The notes under the pieces are model-generated. The model saw nothing but the letters and a program-made list of their open reading frames with translations, was not told where the DNA came from and searched no databases. From Vibrio penaeicida (GTDB taxonomy: Bacteria; Pseudomonadota; Gammaproteobacteria; Enterobacterales; Vibrionaceae), in assembly GCF_019977755.1 (NCBI RefSeq), contig NZ_AP025145.1:2294001-2358000 (forward strand): 64,000 nucleotides of DNA, written 5' to 3'. The translations under genes were made by a program, and so were the position numbers. This document shows positions 17,591 through 26,988 of this stretch, one piece after another; position 1 is the stretch's first letter, and each line of letters opens with the position of its first letter.

Positions 17591-17877
17591 ATGAAACGCC
17601 TCTAATAACGGTAGATTAACAACGTAAAACCAGACTTTGAGCGTATTTTTCCAGAAAACATTTAACGTATTGAATCCTCAAAAGAATTGAAATTCACTTA
17701 AACGTTTTATAAATCTCACATACTCTACTCGCAAGTGTGACTACCTTCTCAAAGTTTGATCTGTATTTAAGGAATCGCTGAATTTAACAGGCAGAGTTGC
17801 ATAGTCACTATGGTTCGTATTGTCACAACCGATTACAATCGGCTAACTTTTGAATTAAGATCACAATACCTTCTTTA

Positions 17878-19518
17878 ATGAGCCGTACTACGTATCATTT
17901 TTTCGCTTACCTTACCGCTGCAGTGTGCTCACTCAGCTCAAAGGAAATAGCCGCCTCACCACAAACCATTAACGTGGGTTTACGTTGGGTTCACCAATTT
18001 CAGTTTGCTGGGTATTACGCAGCAATCGATCAGGGCTACTACGCAGAAAAAGGGCTTCACATTAACTTGGTTGAAGGCTCACCGACATTGAATGTCACTG
18101 AAGAAGTACTATCCGGTACATTGGATTTTGGCGTAGGGAATGGTGAACTTGTTCTTCAGCGTTTAAAAGGAAAGCCGCTGGTTGCTATTGCCGCGACTTT
18201 TCAATATTCGCCATCTGTATTACTGACTCTTGAGTCTTCGGGTATAAGAACCCCCAAAGATTTGGAAGGTAAACGAATCATGACCTTAAATGGTCAGATG
18301 TACCCTTCCTATCTATCAATGCTAACGTCTGTAGGTACAGACGTTTCTACCATTAGGATTCAAAAATCCTCGTTTGATGTACAAGACCTCATTGACGGTA
18401 AAGTCGATGCCTTTAATGCCTATTTACCCAATGAACCCTATTTGCTTAAAAAACAAAACATCCGCTTCAATATTCTCAACCCTGGAGCTTATGGCGTCGA
18501 TTTTTATAGTGACTTTATTTTTACACGCGACTCACTCATCCAGCAAAATCCACAATTGGTAGACCAATTCCGGGAAGCGACACTTCGAGGATGGCGATAC
18601 GCTCTCGATAACCCCGAAGAAATCATTCAGATAATCCAAAGCAAATACAACAACGAAAAGACACTCGACGAATTACGCTACGAAGCACTCGCCATTTCCA
18701 ATCTCGTGCGTTCCGATCTGGTGGATATTGGCTACATCAATGAAAGCCGAATTGAAAAAATGGCCGCTATATTGATTCAAGAGAATTTGGTCGATGATCT
18801 CTACCATTTGGATGGATTGGTGTATCACGCTGAAAAAGAACAAATTGCTGACGCTCAGAAAAAGGTGTTCTGGTTATCACTGGTACTCATTTCACTTACT
18901 GGTGTATGCACCATTCTGATGCTTCTAATGCGACGCTTAAAGCAAGAAATGGCCAGCAGAAAAAAAGTCGAAGAACAGCTCCGCCACCTAGCTTCGGTAG
19001 ATCCTCTCACTAGCCTATACAATCGAAGAATGTTTGCGAGCTTGATGGAAAAAGCCACAAACATCGCTCGGAGAACACAAATACCTTATAGCTTGGTGAT
19101 TCTCGATATTGACCTATTCAAAGCAATCAATGATCAACATGGTCACAACACAGGTGATAAGGTGATCGTGGGCGTTGCCGATACGATAAAAAATGTGGCG
19201 AGAAGTTGCGACGTGTGTGCCCGCTTCGGTGGCGAAGAGTTTATTATTCTGTTGCCTGACACCGATTTGCGTGGCGCGACCTCTTTTGCTTCAAGATTAC
19301 GAGAAAGAGTCAATCACCAACCCTTTTATTCTGAAGAAGATCATGCCTTTAAAGTTACATGCTCGTTTGGTGTCGTAGAATGGAACCTTACGATGAGTCT
19401 TGATGAACTTATATCAAGAGCAGATGACGCCCTCTACGATGCGAAAAGAAGTGGAAGAGATAAGATTTGTACCTTTCACAACAGTACTAAGGAAACGCTA
19501 AAGCCCATTGAAGCCTAA
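17878..19518 (+). CDS. Periplasmic-binding-protein / diguanylate cyclase fusion
   Basis: 546 residues. A signal/anchor segment (about 8-27) precedes an NMT1/THI5-type substrate-binding domain (about 32-270; HQFQFAGYYAAIDQGYYAEKG). A membrane helix lies at about 329-351, and a GGDEF domain at about 370-535. The active-site motif is GGEEF (451-455), with an I-site RSCD five residues before it, so it looks like an active, product-inhibited c-di-GMP synthase. The domain order implies that a periplasmic ligand, perhaps a pyrimidine-like or other small molecule, sets c-di-GMP output. It starts 420 bases from the divergent qrr start. No strong ribosome site is seen before the ATG. Confidence 0.88.
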   Translation: MSRTTYHFFAYLTAAVCSLSSKEIAASPQTINVGLRWVHQFQFAGYYAAIDQGYYAEKGLHINLVEGSPTLNVTEEVLSGTLDFGVGNGELVLQRLKGKPLVAIAATFQYSPSVLLTLESSGIRTPKDLEGKRIMTLNGQMYPSYLSMLTSVGTDVSTIRIQKSSFDVQDLIDGKVDAFNAYLPNEPYLLKKQNIRFNILNPGAYGVDFYSDFIFTRDSLIQQNPQLVDQFREATLRGWRYALDNPEEIIQIIQSKYNNEKTLDELRYEALAISNLVRSDLVDIGYINESRIEKMAAILIQENLVDDLYHLDGLVYHAEKEQIADAQKKVFWLSLVLISLTGVCTILMLLMRRLKQEMASRKKVEEQLRHLASVDPLTSLYNRRMFASLMEKATNIARRTQIPYSLVILDIDLFKAINDQHGHNTGDKVIVGVADTIKNVARSCDVCARFGGEEFIILLPDTDLRGATSFASRLRERVNHQPFYSEEDHAFKVTCSFGVVEWNLTMSLDELISRADDALYDAKRSGRDKICTFHNSTKETLKPIEA

Positions 19519-19569
19519 CTTGTTCATTGAATAGCTAAACAAGCAGGCGGCAATGAAAACCCAGCAAAT

Positions 19570-19800
19570 CTAAGCAATGCTGGTTTCTTTTATTTCCGTA
19601 TTTACCGGGCTGCAATATTCTTGATTGCATACTCGGCAGTAAAGCCTTTGTTCCATTTTATGGTCGTTATCACCACTAAAAATTTGGAACATCATTTGAT
19701 TAGCCTTTTCCAACAGCGTTGTACATTGCGGTGTGGTTTTGCACATAATGGCTTTATGGTGGGTCTTCTTATCACACGCTTCACAATATACCTTAGGCAT
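19570..19800 (-). CDS. Small cysteine-rich (zinc-ribbon-like) protein
   Basis: 76 residues with CEAC near the N-terminus and CRVC near residue 57, plus further cysteines (C20, C26, C63) and histidines. The paired CxxC knuckles suggest a small zinc-binding fold. An AGGAAA ribosome site sits at the right distance before the ATG, and codon use is ordinary, so I accept it as a gene. Function is not recognisable. It is convergent with the GGDEF-fusion gene. Confidence 0.6.
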   Translation of the reverse strand: MPKVYCEACDKKTHHKAIMCKTTPQCTTLLEKANQMMFQIFSGDNDHKMEQRLYCRVCNQEYCSPVNTEIKETSIA

Positions 19801-20137
19801 TAATGGTTTCCTTTTAGCACTTTTGAACTAAGTAGACCTAATTAGAACAAACCTGTTCGCTATTATTAATTCTGAAACTAATATTTGTGGTGGACATAAC
19901 ATATTTTCAGAACTTAACACTCAACGAACACTATTCTTGTGCTTGGTGTCATAATAAAAATGTTTTGTTTCAGGAAAATACGATATCTAGTACTTTATTT
20001 ATAGCTAATGAAGACAACGACAATTAAAAGCTCAAAAATTCTTGTCCACTCAATGAAACTCAATAAAAAACGCCCTCGGATGAACGAGGGCGTTTTGCTC
20101 TTTACAAGAAAGACTCTGTTCCTAATAACTGCCGCTC
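19801..20137. other. Intergenic region with putP terminator
   Basis: About 340 bases. It holds the promoter of the cysteine-rich protein at its left and the putP terminator (20063-20096) at its right. Nothing else is recognised. Confidence 0.5.
20063..20096 (-). terminator. Intrinsic terminator of putP
   Basis: Stem AACGCCCTCG/CGAGGGCGTT with a short loop and a T run on the minus strand, about 40 bases past the putP stop. Confidence 0.85.
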
Positions 20138-21628
20138 TTAGTCAAGTTCCTGCAATTGCTTTTCAAACTTGGCATGTTGCGCTTTCACTTCATCAGAAGG
20201 TTCGCCTGTTGCAATGCTGACTGCAACAATAGAGATCGTTGATAATATGATCCCTGGTACAATTTCGTACACGTCAAACCAACCGCCTGAAAGCTGTTTC
20301 CATACCACAATCGTGATACCACCGACCAAGATACCCGCAAGAGCACCGTTGCGATTCATGCCAACCCAGAAAAGACTCAATACGATTGCAGGTCCAAACG
20401 CAGCACCAAAGCCAGCCCACGCGTAAGAAACTAGCCCAAGAACAGAACTGTCTGGGTTCATCGCAAGGAACAAAGCAACAAGTGATAGCAAGACAACTGC
20501 AATTCGACCAACAGTAACAACTTGCTCAGGTGATGCTTCGTTATTAAATACCTGCTTGTAGAAGTCTTCAGCTAGAGCTGATGAAGATACAAGTAACTGC
20601 GAATCCGCTGTACTCATTATCGCCGCTAGAATGGCTGCCAAAAGAATACCGGCAATCACTGGATGGAAAATAGCATTAACAAGCAGCATGAAGATTTTCT
20701 CACCATCCGCCAAATCATTGCCTTGTCCATTGAGGTAAACCAAACCAACCAAGCCCACTAACATGGCGCCAACCATTGATAGTGCCGACCAAATAACAGC
20801 AATGCGGCGCGCCGTGACAAGATCTTTGTTGCTTCTTGATGCTTTGAAACGAGCCAAAATATGCGGCTGACCAAAGTAACCCAGACCCCATGCAGCCAAA
20901 GAAATAATGGCGATGGCAGTCAGTGGTTCACCTTTAGAGTCATTCCACAAAGTCAGAAGCTCAGGGTTAATGTTTTTCAGATCCTCAGTCAGCTGACCAA
21001 GCCCTCCATCCATTGCAGCAATAGGCACAATTAGAAGCGCAGCTGCCATTAGCAAGCCCTGAACTAAATCCGTCCAAGAAACCGCTAAGAACCCACCAAA
21101 CAAGGTATAAGAAACAACACAAACAGTGCCGATTATAACCGCTGTGGTGTAATCCAATCCGAATACCGTTTCAAACAACTTGCCGCCTGCAACCAAACCT
21201 GAGCTGGTATAAAAAAGGAAGAACAAAAGGATAAAGAAAGCAGAGATTGTCTGAATCAATTTCGAATTATCTTGGAATCGACGCGATAAGAATTCAGGTA
21301 ACGTTAACGCATCGGTTGTGATGCTGTAAGTACGCAGACGCTTGGCGTTAATAAGCCAGTTTGCCCATGTTCCTATTAGCAGACCACCAGCAAGCCAAAA
21401 TGCTTCAATACCTGCAGCATAGGCATAACCTGGTAGACCAAGAAGCAACCATCCACTCATATCTGACGCACCTGCAGAAAGCGCAGCTGGCCAAGGACCT
21501 AGTGAACGACCACCCAAAAAGTAATCACTTGAATTTGAAGTACGCTTATAAGCAATAACACCGATTGCAAGCATCAAAATAAGATACGCAATAAAGGTAC
21601 CGGTAATAGCAAAGCTATTCTCGATCAT
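20138..21628 (-). CDS. putP: Sodium/proline symporter
   Basis: 496 residues with about 13 hydrophobic segments and the sodium:solute symporter (SSS) signatures. These include YFLGGRSLGPW near residue 37 and SAGASDMSGWLLLGLPG around 52-68 (the Na+ and proline sites of PutP). Length agrees with E. coli PutP (502). It imports proline with Na+ across the inner membrane. It is the last gene of the put cluster, about 90 bases after the PutA C-terminal-domain gene and followed by a strong terminator. Confidence 0.95.
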   Translation of the reverse strand: MIENSFAITGTFIAYLILMLAIGVIAYKRTSNSSDYFLGGRSLGPWPAALSAGASDMSGWLLLGLPGYAYAAGIEAFWLAGGLLIGTWANWLINAKRLRTYSITTDALTLPEFLSRRFQDNSKLIQTISAFFILLFFLFYTSSGLVAGGKLFETVFGLDYTTAVIIGTVCVVSYTLFGGFLAVSWTDLVQGLLMAAALLIVPIAAMDGGLGQLTEDLKNINPELLTLWNDSKGEPLTAIAIISLAAWGLGYFGQPHILARFKASRSNKDLVTARRIAVIWSALSMVGAMLVGLVGLVYLNGQGNDLADGEKIFMLLVNAIFHPVIAGILLAAILAAIMSTADSQLLVSSSALAEDFYKQVFNNEASPEQVVTVGRIAVVLLSLVALFLAMNPDSSVLGLVSYAWAGFGAAFGPAIVLSLFWVGMNRNGALAGILVGGITIVVWKQLSGGWFDVYEIVPGIILSTISIVAVSIATGEPSDEVKAQHAKFEKQLQELD

Positions 21629-21715
21629 ATAAAACTCCTCGTTTTATTATTTTTATTCCATGTAGCTTCCCCCCTAATTGAATACACAATTAAGGGAAAA
21701 GCGGGCATGAATTGG

Positions 21716-22414
21716 CTAGTGGCCGTCGCTCCCGAGCTCAAGCAAGGTCGCGTTTCCACCGACTGCCGTTATATTGATGGTGCGCGTTCGCTCAGTCACG
21801 AAGCGCAAAGCAAGGAATGGATCTAATGCTGTCGGAAGACCAACAAGATCCGTTTCACTAATAAACGAAACGATGGCACCGTTTCGATTGGATAAACTTC
21901 GGTTAAGAAGAATTTCTTGTTCTGGAGAACCAACAAAACCTAAAGCGCGAACATCGCACTCTAGAATTTCCTGAGCGGATTCTCGAGGAATAACCTGTAA
22001 AACATGAGCGGGTAATGAAGTACTCGATATCGCTTGCTCAATTGCCTGCGTGAATACGGCATCATCCGAACTCAAAATAACGGCGTTACCCGCTAATAAA
22101 GCGCAAATTAACTGCGCCGTAACAGCCTGTCGCCCGGTGTCGGACGATTCATCTTGAAGCAACAAACAAACGCCTCTGCCAGCTGTGTAAAGCTCGTTTG
22201 TTTCACCTGTAGGCCCTGGCATCAAATGGGTTTTAGCCAGTAATGCTTCGCTTTTCTCTAGGTGATACGAACATACCGCACTGGTCGCAGATTCCTTTTG
22301 ACTAAGTGCCTTAGTGAAAGAGGTAATTGCGGCGCTACGCTGTTCGTAGCCAGTTAGGTTCCAATTTTCCCATGCTGAGTATGCATCTGAAAAACAAGTG
22401 ACTTGATGTGCCAT
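21716..22414 (-). CDS. Free-standing PutA C-terminal (ALDH-like) domain
   Basis: 232 residues that match the C-terminal domain of long PutA proteins. The LPGPTGE-type segment is here MPGPTGETNELYTAGRG (about 64-80), and the end resembles ...NITAVGGNATLLELG. In long PutAs this ALDH-superfamily domain caps the P5C-dehydrogenase active site and the substrate tunnel, and has no catalytic Cys of its own. Here it is a separate gene. A clean AAGGAG ribosome site overlaps the putA stop codon (TAAGGAG), 11 bases before its ATG. That makes a frameshift in a longer putA unlikely and suggests translational coupling. Confidence 0.85.
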   Translation of the reverse strand: MAHQVTCFSDAYSAWENWNLTGYEQRSAAITSFTKALSQKESATSAVCSYHLEKSEALLAKTHLMPGPTGETNELYTAGRGVCLLLQDESSDTGRQAVTAQLICALLAGNAVILSSDDAVFTQAIEQAISSTSLPAHVLQVIPRESAQEILECDVRALGFVGSPEQEILLNRSLSNRNGAIVSFISETDLVGLPTALDPFLALRFVTERTRTINITAVGGNATLLELGSDGH

Positions 22415-22425
22415 AACGGTTCTCC

Positions 22426-25400
22426 TTATGCGTAAACGGCTTGAGTGAATCGGATCAGATAATGTGGACCACCAGCTTTAGGACCTGTGCCCGACAGCCC
22501 TTGACCACCAAATGGCTGAACGCCAACGACCGCGCCAACTTGGTCGCGATTGATGTAACAGTTACCGACTCGAATGTGTTTTTCGATCCAGCGGTAGGTA
22601 GTTTCATTCCTACTATGAACACCCATGGTCAAGCCAAAACCTGTGTTGTTAATTTGTTTAACCACATCAGCAATTTGGTTCGCTTTAAAGCGCACAATGT
22701 GAAGAATCGGGCCAAAATGCTCTTTTTCTAATACTGAAATATCATCAATTTCAAATGCAGAAGGGGCGACGTAATCACCATTTGCACAGGCGTGAGAAAG
22801 CTCTGCCTGCGCGACCAGTTTTTGCGTACTCGACATATTTTCAATGTGAGCAAGCAAATTGGTTTTAGCAGTCTGGTCAATGACAGGACCTACGTCGGTT
22901 TTATGTAAGTAGGGTAAACCCACATCCAATTGAGCCATTGCGCCCTGAATGAGTGACGTAATTCGATCGGCAATATCTTCTTGAACAAATAAAACGCGAA
23001 GAGCGGAGCAGCGTTGTCCTGCAGAGGCAAAAGCCGAACGCATAACATCACGAACCACTTGTTCTGGTAAGGCGGTGCTGTCGACGATCATGGCATTCTG
23101 ACCACCGGTTTCCGCAATAAACGGAACGGGAGCAGCTTCGCGGCTTGCCAACGTTGCGTTGATTCGCTGAGCTGTTTCCGTCGATCCTGTAAACGCAACA
23201 CCCGCGATGGCTGGGTGAGAGGTTAATGCGCTACCGATTTCGCGACCAATACCTGGAAGCAACTGAATAACGCCTGCTGGTACGCCGGCTTCTAGCATCA
23301 ACTCAATCGCTTTAACTGCAATAAGGCTGGTTTGCTCTGCGGGTTTCGCCACAACCGTGTTACCTGCAACTAGTGCCGCTGTAACTTGACCAAGGAAAAT
23401 CGCTAATGGGAAGTTCCATGGACTAATACAAACAAACACACCACGCCCTTCACGCGTCACCTGCTTAGTTGAGCCATCAAATGCGGTGATGTGCTGCGCT
23501 TTCAAGAGATTCGCCTGATTTGCGTAGAAGCGACAGAAATCGACCGCTTCACGTACCTCGTCAATACAGTCGTGAATCGTTTTTCCAGCCTCGTGATGAC
23601 ACAAAGCCACCAACTCGGCTAAATCGCGCTCCATCAAATCGGCAAGTGTATTGAGATACTCGCCTCGAGCCTCTGTGGATTTACTGCGCCATTCATCCAC
23701 ATTAGCGGCAGCGCTGTTCAAAGCTTCGGAAACATGATCAAGGTTTGCAAAGACCAAATTACCGACGTGTTTATTACGATCGTAGGGAGCTGTAACCGCG
23801 GTTGGCTGTACGCCTTCCTTGATCATGCTTTCGAAAAGGTTCACACCATTAATAATTGGCGCACCTTTCCATTGACGATCACTAAAGGCATGAACAGCCT
23901 TCTCAAACACTTCGGCTTCGCTGTCAATATCCACATTGACGCCGATCGAGTTTTTGCGATCATCAAAAATATCACCTGGTAGAGGTATCTGAGTGTTATT
24001 CAGCGTTTCAAATGCCAATAGCGAATCGACAGGGTGATGGGTCAGCGTGTCGACAGGGCAACGAGCATCAACCAAACGATGAACAAAGGAACTGTTTGCA
24101 CCATTCTCAAGTAGGCGACGAACAAGGTATGGAAGTAAGTCTTTGTGGCTTCCAACTGGTGCGTAGATACGAACGGATTGTCCAAATGCAGACATCGCAT
24201 GCTCGTACAACGCATCACCCATACCATGCAATCGTTGGAATTCGTAGTCGCCGTGATCGGCCATCACCGCGATTGCAGTAACGGTATGTGCATTGTGGCT
24301 CGCGAATTGAGGGAAAATATTGCCGCGCACTTCTGCACTCAATAAAAAGCGTGCACACGCTAGGTAAGCAACATCCGTCGCTTCTTTGCGAGTATAAACC
24401 GGATAGTTATCGTACCCACCTTGTTGCGACCATTTAATTTCGCTGTCCCAGTACGCGCCTTTCACTAAACGTAATGGAATTAAATCACCTTGATCTTTTG
24501 CCAAACCATTTAGCCAAACCAGTACAGGCAACGCACGTTTCGAGTAGGCTTGAACAACCAGTCCAAACTTACCCCACCCTTTAACACTTTCGCTTCGGTA
24601 AAGCTTTTCAAAGAGCTTAAGTGAGAGCTCTAAGCGGTCCGCTTCTTCCGCATCAATGGTTATCGCGACATCAAGCTCACGGGCTTTTTCAAGCAATTTA
24701 AGAACGGTGGAATACATCTCATCCATCACGCGTTCGTAATTCGCAACTTCGTAGCGTGGATGCAATGCAGATAGCTTAATAGAAACAGACGGAGCTGGGC
24801 TCGTGTCTAATCCATACCCATCGCGTCCCACGGCTTCAATAGCCATGATGTAGTCATTAAAGTATTTGTCTGCATCTTTGTCTGTCAGCGCGGCTTCACC
24901 CAACATATCAAACGAGTAGGTATAGCCTTTATCGCGCATCTTTTTGCCGTTCTTTTGCGCCTCAGAAATCGAGCGTCCAAGAACGAATTGATGACCCATG
25001 ATCTTCATCGCCTGATGCATCGCCTTGCGAATAACGGGCTCAGAGAGCTTATTCACCAAGCTATTAACAGCTTGAGAAGGGGATTTGGATTCCGTTTCTT
25101 TAAGTCCAACCACTTTACCTGTCAGCATTAAGCCCCAAGTGGATGCATTCACGAAAACCGAGTCTGAATTTTTAAGGTGAGACTTCCAATCAGCAACACT
25201 CAACTTGTCACGAATCAAAGCGTCTGCTGTGGCGGAATCTGGAATACGCATTAATGCTTCAGCCAAACACATCAATAGGATGCCTTCTTGAGTGTCTAAA
25301 CTGTATTCCAATAGAAGTGCATCAATCATCTGCACAGCATTTTTGTCGGCACGGATAGCATTAATCAGTGCTGTGGTTTTTTCCTTTGTAGCACGCTTTT

Positions 25401-25545
25401 CATTATCAGAAGGCATAGCTAATGGAATTAGTTGTTCTAACCATTGGGTCTCTTCAACCATATACAATGGCGAGATCAGCGACCAAAGTTGATCAAGCGG
25501 TTGCTCAACAAACTGTTTCGTCAACACATCTGTTGCTGTAAACAT
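22426..25545 (-). CDS. putA: Bifunctional proline dehydrogenase / P5C dehydrogenase
   Basis: 1039 residues. A helical arm and PRODH alpha-domain (about 1-190) precede the FAD-binding PRODH barrel (about 190-490, RLVKGAYWDSEIK). The NAD-dependent P5C dehydrogenase (about 570-1030) has the FTGSTE, ETGGQN and AGQRCSALR motifs, the last with the catalytic Cys. It oxidises proline to glutamate in two channelled steps at the membrane face. It lacks the ribbon-helix-helix DNA-binding domain of E. coli PutA, so it should not act as repressor; the AraC-type gene upstream probably does the regulation. It ends at the natural end of the ALDH domain; the C-terminal domain is the next gene. Confidence 0.96.
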   Translation of the reverse strand: MFTATDVLTKQFVEQPLDQLWSLISPLYMVEETQWLEQLIPLAMPSDNEKRATKEKTTALINAIRADKNAVQMIDALLLEYSLDTQEGILLMCLAEALMRIPDSATADALIRDKLSVADWKSHLKNSDSVFVNASTWGLMLTGKVVGLKETESKSPSQAVNSLVNKLSEPVIRKAMHQAMKIMGHQFVLGRSISEAQKNGKKMRDKGYTYSFDMLGEAALTDKDADKYFNDYIMAIEAVGRDGYGLDTSPAPSVSIKLSALHPRYEVANYERVMDEMYSTVLKLLEKARELDVAITIDAEEADRLELSLKLFEKLYRSESVKGWGKFGLVVQAYSKRALPVLVWLNGLAKDQGDLIPLRLVKGAYWDSEIKWSQQGGYDNYPVYTRKEATDVAYLACARFLLSAEVRGNIFPQFASHNAHTVTAIAVMADHGDYEFQRLHGMGDALYEHAMSAFGQSVRIYAPVGSHKDLLPYLVRRLLENGANSSFVHRLVDARCPVDTLTHHPVDSLLAFETLNNTQIPLPGDIFDDRKNSIGVNVDIDSEAEVFEKAVHAFSDRQWKGAPIINGVNLFESMIKEGVQPTAVTAPYDRNKHVGNLVFANLDHVSEALNSAAANVDEWRSKSTEARGEYLNTLADLMERDLAELVALCHHEAGKTIHDCIDEVREAVDFCRFYANQANLLKAQHITAFDGSTKQVTREGRGVFVCISPWNFPLAIFLGQVTAALVAGNTVVAKPAEQTSLIAVKAIELMLEAGVPAGVIQLLPGIGREIGSALTSHPAIAGVAFTGSTETAQRINATLASREAAPVPFIAETGGQNAMIVDSTALPEQVVRDVMRSAFASAGQRCSALRVLFVQEDIADRITSLIQGAMAQLDVGLPYLHKTDVGPVIDQTAKTNLLAHIENMSSTQKLVAQAELSHACANGDYVAPSAFEIDDISVLEKEHFGPILHIVRFKANQIADVVKQINNTGFGLTMGVHSRNETTYRWIEKHIRVGNCYINRDQVGAVVGVQPFGGQGLSGTGPKAGGPHYLIRFTQAVYA

Positions 25546-25640
25546 GCGTTTTCCTCAATCTCAGTACCGAATAAAATATCGGGTTCATCCACAATGGGTA
25601 GCAGTGTATTTTGAGCTTGAGTGAGATACTTGTCAAAAAC

Positions 25641-25666
25641 TCCGGCTTTTTTGGCAAAAAGTCGGA
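25641..25666. promoter_or_regulatory. Imperfect palindrome in putA upstream region
   Basis: A 26-base near-palindrome with outer arms TCCGGCTTTTT and CAAAAAGTCGGA lies 96-121 bases upstream of the putA start. Together with the TGCAA direct repeats it is a candidate operator for proline control. No family consensus is recognised. Confidence 0.4.
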
Positions 25667-25713
25667 TTTTTAACAAAGTGAAAACATGATCACAGGAATT
25701 TCGCGACAGTTTA

Positions 25714-25728
25714 TGCAATATAGTGCAA
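25714..25728. promoter_or_regulatory. TGCAA direct repeats between putR and putA
   Basis: TGCAA at 25714-25718 and 25724-25728, ten bases apart, in the putA/putR intergenic region. AraC-type proteins often bind such helically phased direct repeats. Assignment to the neighbouring regulator is inference. Confidence 0.3.
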
Positions 25729-25796
25729 ATAAATTCGCGCGGATTTAACGTATTTGGGTTCTATTTTCCCTGCAGTTTAATTGGGGAGGTTTGGAG

Positions 25797-26591
25797 TTAG
25801 TGTTTGTTCAAAAGACGCTTCTTATAGACGGATGGAGAGATTCCCTGAAGACGTGAAAAAGTATGGGTAAATGTACTTTGTCCGGAAAATCCAGTCAGCT
25901 CTGCGATATGCCCTAAGCTCAGATTCCCTTGTTCAATGAGTTTTTTTGCCATGTCGACACGTCTTCCAAGTACATATTGATGTGGCGTAACACCAGTTTG
26001 CTCTTTGAAAAGCATGTGAAACTGGCTTTCTCCCAAGAAAACACTACCCGCAAGCTGGGTAACGGTAATTCTATGGCTCAGGTGCTGCTCGATATAGCGA
26101 TCTACAGCATCCATATCTAGCCGACCATCTTTCTGTAAAGCTTGAAAGGACTTCAGGTGTCTTTGCAGTAGAGCAATTACAGTATCATTACATGCTCGGC
26201 TCAATAATTCATCAGCAGGGCTATTGCGCATTTCACTCACAAGCATTGCAATCAATTGCTGTATCTGGTTATCAAGCTGGAAATAGATATCTTTCTTTCC
26301 TAGCTCATTCAATTTTTGTAATACCAGAGGATCATACTCACTCATCATAGGCATATTGAGCACGAGAATGTCCGACTTGCCAATTCCTCCGAAGGCATGT
26401 TGCGAAGAAGCTGTTACAACACAACCTTGACCAGGTCCGATAAAATTCCCGACCCCAGCAACGTCAAATTCTGCCTGCCCATTTAGCCCTATTACGATCT
26501 GAGTATATTCATGATCATGGTTGTTCATTTCACTGGGAAGCGTCATGACTTGAGCGGGCTTAGGCCCATTAAGACCGTTATTATTTTTCAT
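25797..26591 (-). CDS. putR: AraC-family regulator, PutR-like
   Basis: 264 residues. An N-terminal cupin-type sensor domain (about 15-110, HDHEYTQIVIGLNGQAEFDV) precedes a C-terminal double helix-turn-helix (about 160-260; LAGSVFLGESQFHMLFKEQTGVTPHQYV and the second HTH near IAELTGFSGQSTFTHTF). It lies 250 bases upstream of putA in the same direction. In V. vulnificus an AraC-type PutR activates the put genes in response to proline; position, family and the missing DNA-binding domain of PutA here fit that role. The symbol is by analogy. Confidence 0.85.
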   Translation of the reverse strand: MKNNNGLNGPKPAQVMTLPSEMNNHDHEYTQIVIGLNGQAEFDVAGVGNFIGPGQGCVVTASSQHAFGGIGKSDILVLNMPMMSEYDPLVLQKLNELGKKDIYFQLDNQIQQLIAMLVSEMRNSPADELLSRACNDTVIALLQRHLKSFQALQKDGRLDMDAVDRYIEQHLSHRITVTQLAGSVFLGESQFHMLFKEQTGVTPHQYVLGRRVDMAKKLIEQGNLSLGHIAELTGFSGQSTFTHTFSRLQGISPSVYKKRLLNKH

Positions 26592-26988
26592 GGCAGCACC
26601 GGAAATTCATAGGCTTATGTGCACTATGACGACTAAAAATATGAAGCAAGATCACAAAGGTTGAAATAGTATCATTGAGCAGTGTACCTGCGGGCTTCAA
26701 CTTGAGTCAAAAAAGGTTACATTTCACGGAACAATGATCAAGTGCACATAAATTACGGTCAATGCTTACTCAATCCACTTTAATCGCATTTTTTTATATC
26801 AAAACTAAGAAAATTGTGAAATTCTCAAAGACAGAGTAGACTTTTGAGAGTTCAATAAGTTGGGCGACTTGATTCTTTGCTCATTAGCTCAAAAAACTAA
26901 GAGACTGAATGTGCTTAATTTCATACTAAATTTAAGTTCAAATCAGTCAAAATTATGACCTTATCAGAGCAGTAAGGTTACTTACGAA
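26592..26988. other. Intergenic region between putR and PEGA gene 1
   Basis: About 400 bases, AT-rich, with the divergent promoters. The only structure noted is a loose inverted repeat TCTCAAAG/CTTTTGAGA near 26822-26849. No gene recognised. Confidence 0.5.

Larger units (their letters stand above)
17163..17877. other. Intergenic region holding a repeat and the Qrr RNA
   Basis: This 715-base gap is not empty. It contains the solo palindromic repeat 17292-17324, the Qrr RNA 17350-17458 on the minus strand, its sigma-54 promoter and LuxO-type sites to 17590. The remaining 290 bases before the GGDEF gene must include its promoter; I see no clear consensus there. Confidence 0.7.

Noticed and set aside
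22414..22428. Frameshift splitting a long putA
   Set aside because: putA stops at the natural end of its dehydrogenase domain and the next gene has its own AAGGAG site and ATG, so two intact genes are more likely.
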